NCBI GenBank assembly: GCA_018659505.1
Contig: JABJMI010000710.1
Coordinates: forward strand, 1 to 8,179
DNA: 8,179 nucleotides
Reading direction: 5' to 3'
Source of the DNA: Planctomicrobium sp.
GTDB lineage: Bacteria > Planctomycetota > Planctomycetia > Planctomycetales > Planctomycetaceae
Each line of letters begins with the position of its first letter. Within the stretch, counting starts at the first letter, position 1. Shown here piece after piece: positions 6,979 to 8,179 of this stretch. A program made the position numbers and the translations under genes. Below the pieces are notes generated by a model. The model had not been told where the DNA came from, searched no databases, and saw only the letters and a program-made list of their open reading frames with translations.

Positions 6979-7018
6979 TTTTTTCGTGATCTCCTCTGGT
7001 TGTTGTGTCACGAAAAAA
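6979..7018. terminator. Second hairpin between convergent genes, A/T-flanked
   Basis: TTTTTTCGTGA (6979-6989) pairs perfectly with TCACGAAAAAA (7008-7018), an 11-bp stem with an 18-base loop. Its right arm shares the A-run (7013-7018) with the next hairpin, which supplies that hairpin's minus-strand T-tract. On the minus strand its own 5' arm is that T-run and its 3' arm ends in A, so it may be a backup or alternative structure rather than a classic terminator. On the plus strand it lies downstream of pncC but is not followed by T. Confidence 0.4.
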
Positions 7019-7044
7019 GCGTCGAAGGTTTCCCCTCGACGCTT
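7013..7044 (-). terminator. Intrinsic terminator of the S41 protease gene
   Basis: AAGCGTCGA (7017-7025) pairs perfectly with TCGACGCTT (7036-7044), a 9-bp stem with a 10-base loop. On the minus strand it is followed by TTTTTT (7018-7013). It starts 26 bases after the protease stop codon. Confidence 0.85.
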
Positions 7045-7070
7045 AATAACTTTCGAATAATCGATTTCAA

Positions 7071-8179
7071 CTACTTCGCAACAGTCAAGTTTCCTCGCAA
7101 GGCTGCGACATAATCGAGTGCGATATTAAGGGCTTCGTCGTTGTAATGACTTTCTGGGAAGATCGGACCTTCTGCGTTGGGATCGGTTTCTTCCTTCAGG
7201 ATTTCTTCTTCAGTTTTCTCTTCTTTGCTCGCTTTCTCGTCTTTTTCACGTTCAAGTCGAACGGTTGCTTCGTTCAACGAAATTTTCGTTTTCGTTTTAC
7301 GTTCGAGGTAGCGGGCAATTGAGCGTTTGACTCGTTGGAAGTATTCATCGCTTTCTGTCCGAGCTTCGCTGTTCTTTTGAATCGCGGAGATGACTTGTGG
7401 ATTGACCATTGAGGATTCCGAATAAGTCGCTGAGCGAATTTTATCGAATGGCAAAGCGTTATCGAGGAACGACTCGCCTAGATCCCAGTGATCAATCAAG
7501 GAAGGTAGAACAATATCGGAACGGACTCCTCGGTTCTGGGTGCTGTCCCCTTTAACTCGGTAGAACTGTTGAATGGTTAGCTTCAGCTTGCCACGATCTT
7601 GTGGGCGTACAATACGGAATGGTTGTCTAGGTGCGACGTCCATCAGGTTTTGCACTGTCCCTTTTCCGTGAGTGGTGGTGTCTCCAATCACGATTCCACG
7701 GCGATAATCTTTGATGACTCCTGCAAAAATTTCAGAGGCCGACGCAGAAAGTCGATTGCAGATCACGACGAGAGGACCGTTATACATGACACCTGATTCT
7801 TCATCGTCAAGAACTCGCACGTAACCACTTGGCTCTTTGACTTGAACAACTGGACCACGGTCAATGAAGTGACCAGAGATTTCTACCGCTTCGGTCAGTG
7901 CTCCACCGCCGTTGTTACGAAGATCGATGATGACAACATCGACTTCCTCGCGAGCAAAGCGACCGAGTACACGGGCGACATCTGCTCCCGCACTTTTGAA
8001 GTTCGCGAGGCCGCCAGAGGCACCAGCGAAATCACGATAGAACGAAGGTAAACTAATGATACCAACTCGGCCAGGGCGACCGATGCGGTCGGTAGTCTCG
8101 ATGATGTCACCTTTAACTTCGGATTCTTTTAGTTCGATTTTCTTACGAGTTAACTCAATGATTTTCGTTTTGCCATCAG
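7071..8179 (-). CDS. prc: S41 carboxyl-terminal processing protease, Tsp/Prc type (5' end outside window)
   Basis: The C-terminal 368 codons of a Tsp/Prc-type serine protease are present; the N-terminal part, including the expected signal peptide and PDZ domain, lies beyond the window. Such enzymes degrade or trim envelope proteins from their C-termini outside the cytoplasm. Visible residues (numbered from the edge) show the core fold with DLRNNGGG (85-92), SASASEIFAG (144-153; catalytic Ser146 by alignment with E. coli Tsp), Asp157, and HGKGTVQ (170-176; general-base Lys172), so the dyad is intact. KLTIQQFYRVKGDSTQNRGV (198-217) closely matches the E. coli Tsp region. A C-terminal Tsp-type helical extension follows (about 230-360), with a strongly charged Glu/Lys stretch (307-333). 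A GTG at 7820 is internal: the frame runs open to 8179 and the translation across it is conserved protease sequence. The gene converges on pncC and ends at its own terminator. Confidence 0.93.
   Translation of the reverse strand, partial: DGKTKIIELTRKKIELKESEVKGDIIETTDRIGRPGRVGIISLPSFYRDFAGASGGLANFKSAGADVARVLGRFAREEVDVVIIDLRNNGGGALTEAVEISGHFIDRGPVVQVKEPSGYVRVLDDEESGVMYNGPLVVICNRLSASASEIFAGVIKDYRRGIVIGDTTTHGKGTVQNLMDVAPRQPFRIVRPQDRGKLKLTIQQFYRVKGDSTQNRGVRSDIVLPSLIDHWDLGESFLDNALPFDKIRSATYSESSMVNPQVISAIQKNSEARTESDEYFQRVKRSIARYLERKTKTKISLNEATVRLEREKDEKASKEEKTEEEILKEETDPNAEGPIFPESHYNDEALNIALDYVAALRGNLTVAK

Larger units (their letters stand above)
6768..7070. other. Intergenic region between convergent pncC and S41 protease genes
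   Basis: These 303 bases hold no gene I can support. The left part (6768-6975) contains an open 69-codon frame that overlaps the pncC stop by four bases (GTGA), but its translation shows no family or domain character. There is a short locally G+C-rich patch near 6860-6915 with small imperfect inverted repeats, and no tRNA. The right part (6979-7044) holds two adjacent hairpins, listed separately. Confidence 0.6.

Noticed and set aside
6768..7070. tRNA or CRISPR array in the largest right-hand gap
   Set aside because: No T-arm consensus, acceptor pairing or regularly spaced direct repeats were found.
7071..7820. S41 protease starting at the GTG at 7820
   Set aside because: The frame is open from 7820 to the window edge and encodes conserved protease sequence including DLRNNGGG, so 7820 is an internal codon and the gene is cut by the window.

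Overview
The window most likely comes from a planctomycete (phylum Planctomycetota) of moderate G+C content. The evidence is a Ser/Thr kinase with the N-terminal segment typical of planctomycete kinases (a TAWQAKQL-type motif before the kinase domain), fused to a transmembrane segment and a LamG-like ectodomain. A secreted ThuA-like protein and peptidoglycan genes lying outside any division cluster fit the same phylum. Genus cannot be read from the sequence.

Layout. Positions 1-40 hold what may be the first codons of a leftward gene with a signal-peptide-like start. A 379-base gap with no convincing signal follows. Next is a rightward murC-murB pair (420-2682), overlapping by 14 bases, which carries out two early cytoplasmic steps of peptidoglycan precursor synthesis. 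After murB come a small hairpin and a solo copy of a degenerate GGAGA-rich repeat. The secreted ThuA-like gene (2863-3822) is next. It converges on the membrane kinase gene (5916-3883, minus strand), with a 13-bp-stem terminator between them that can serve both strands. The 254-base gap between the kinase and a rightward pncC/cinA-C gene (6171-6767) contains a minus-strand terminator-like hairpin with no known gene in front of it, plus a 13-bp palindrome. A 303-base gap with two back-to-back hairpins follows. The window ends inside a leftward S41 (Tsp/Prc-type) protease gene whose C-terminal 368 codons are present (8179-7071).

How the genes relate. Only murC and murB form an obvious functional unit. 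Tsp/Prc proteases often act in the envelope and on peptidoglycan-related proteins, and the kinase is a predicted envelope-spanning sensor, so a loose cell-envelope theme is possible but is inference. PncC recycles deamidated pyridine nucleotides and looks like ordinary housekeeping.

I did not find a clear undescribed multi-gene system. The most useful leads are non-coding: the orphan terminator upstream of the kinase (small RNA or attenuated leader), the solo repeat at 2757-2785, and the paired hairpins after pncC that share an A-tract.
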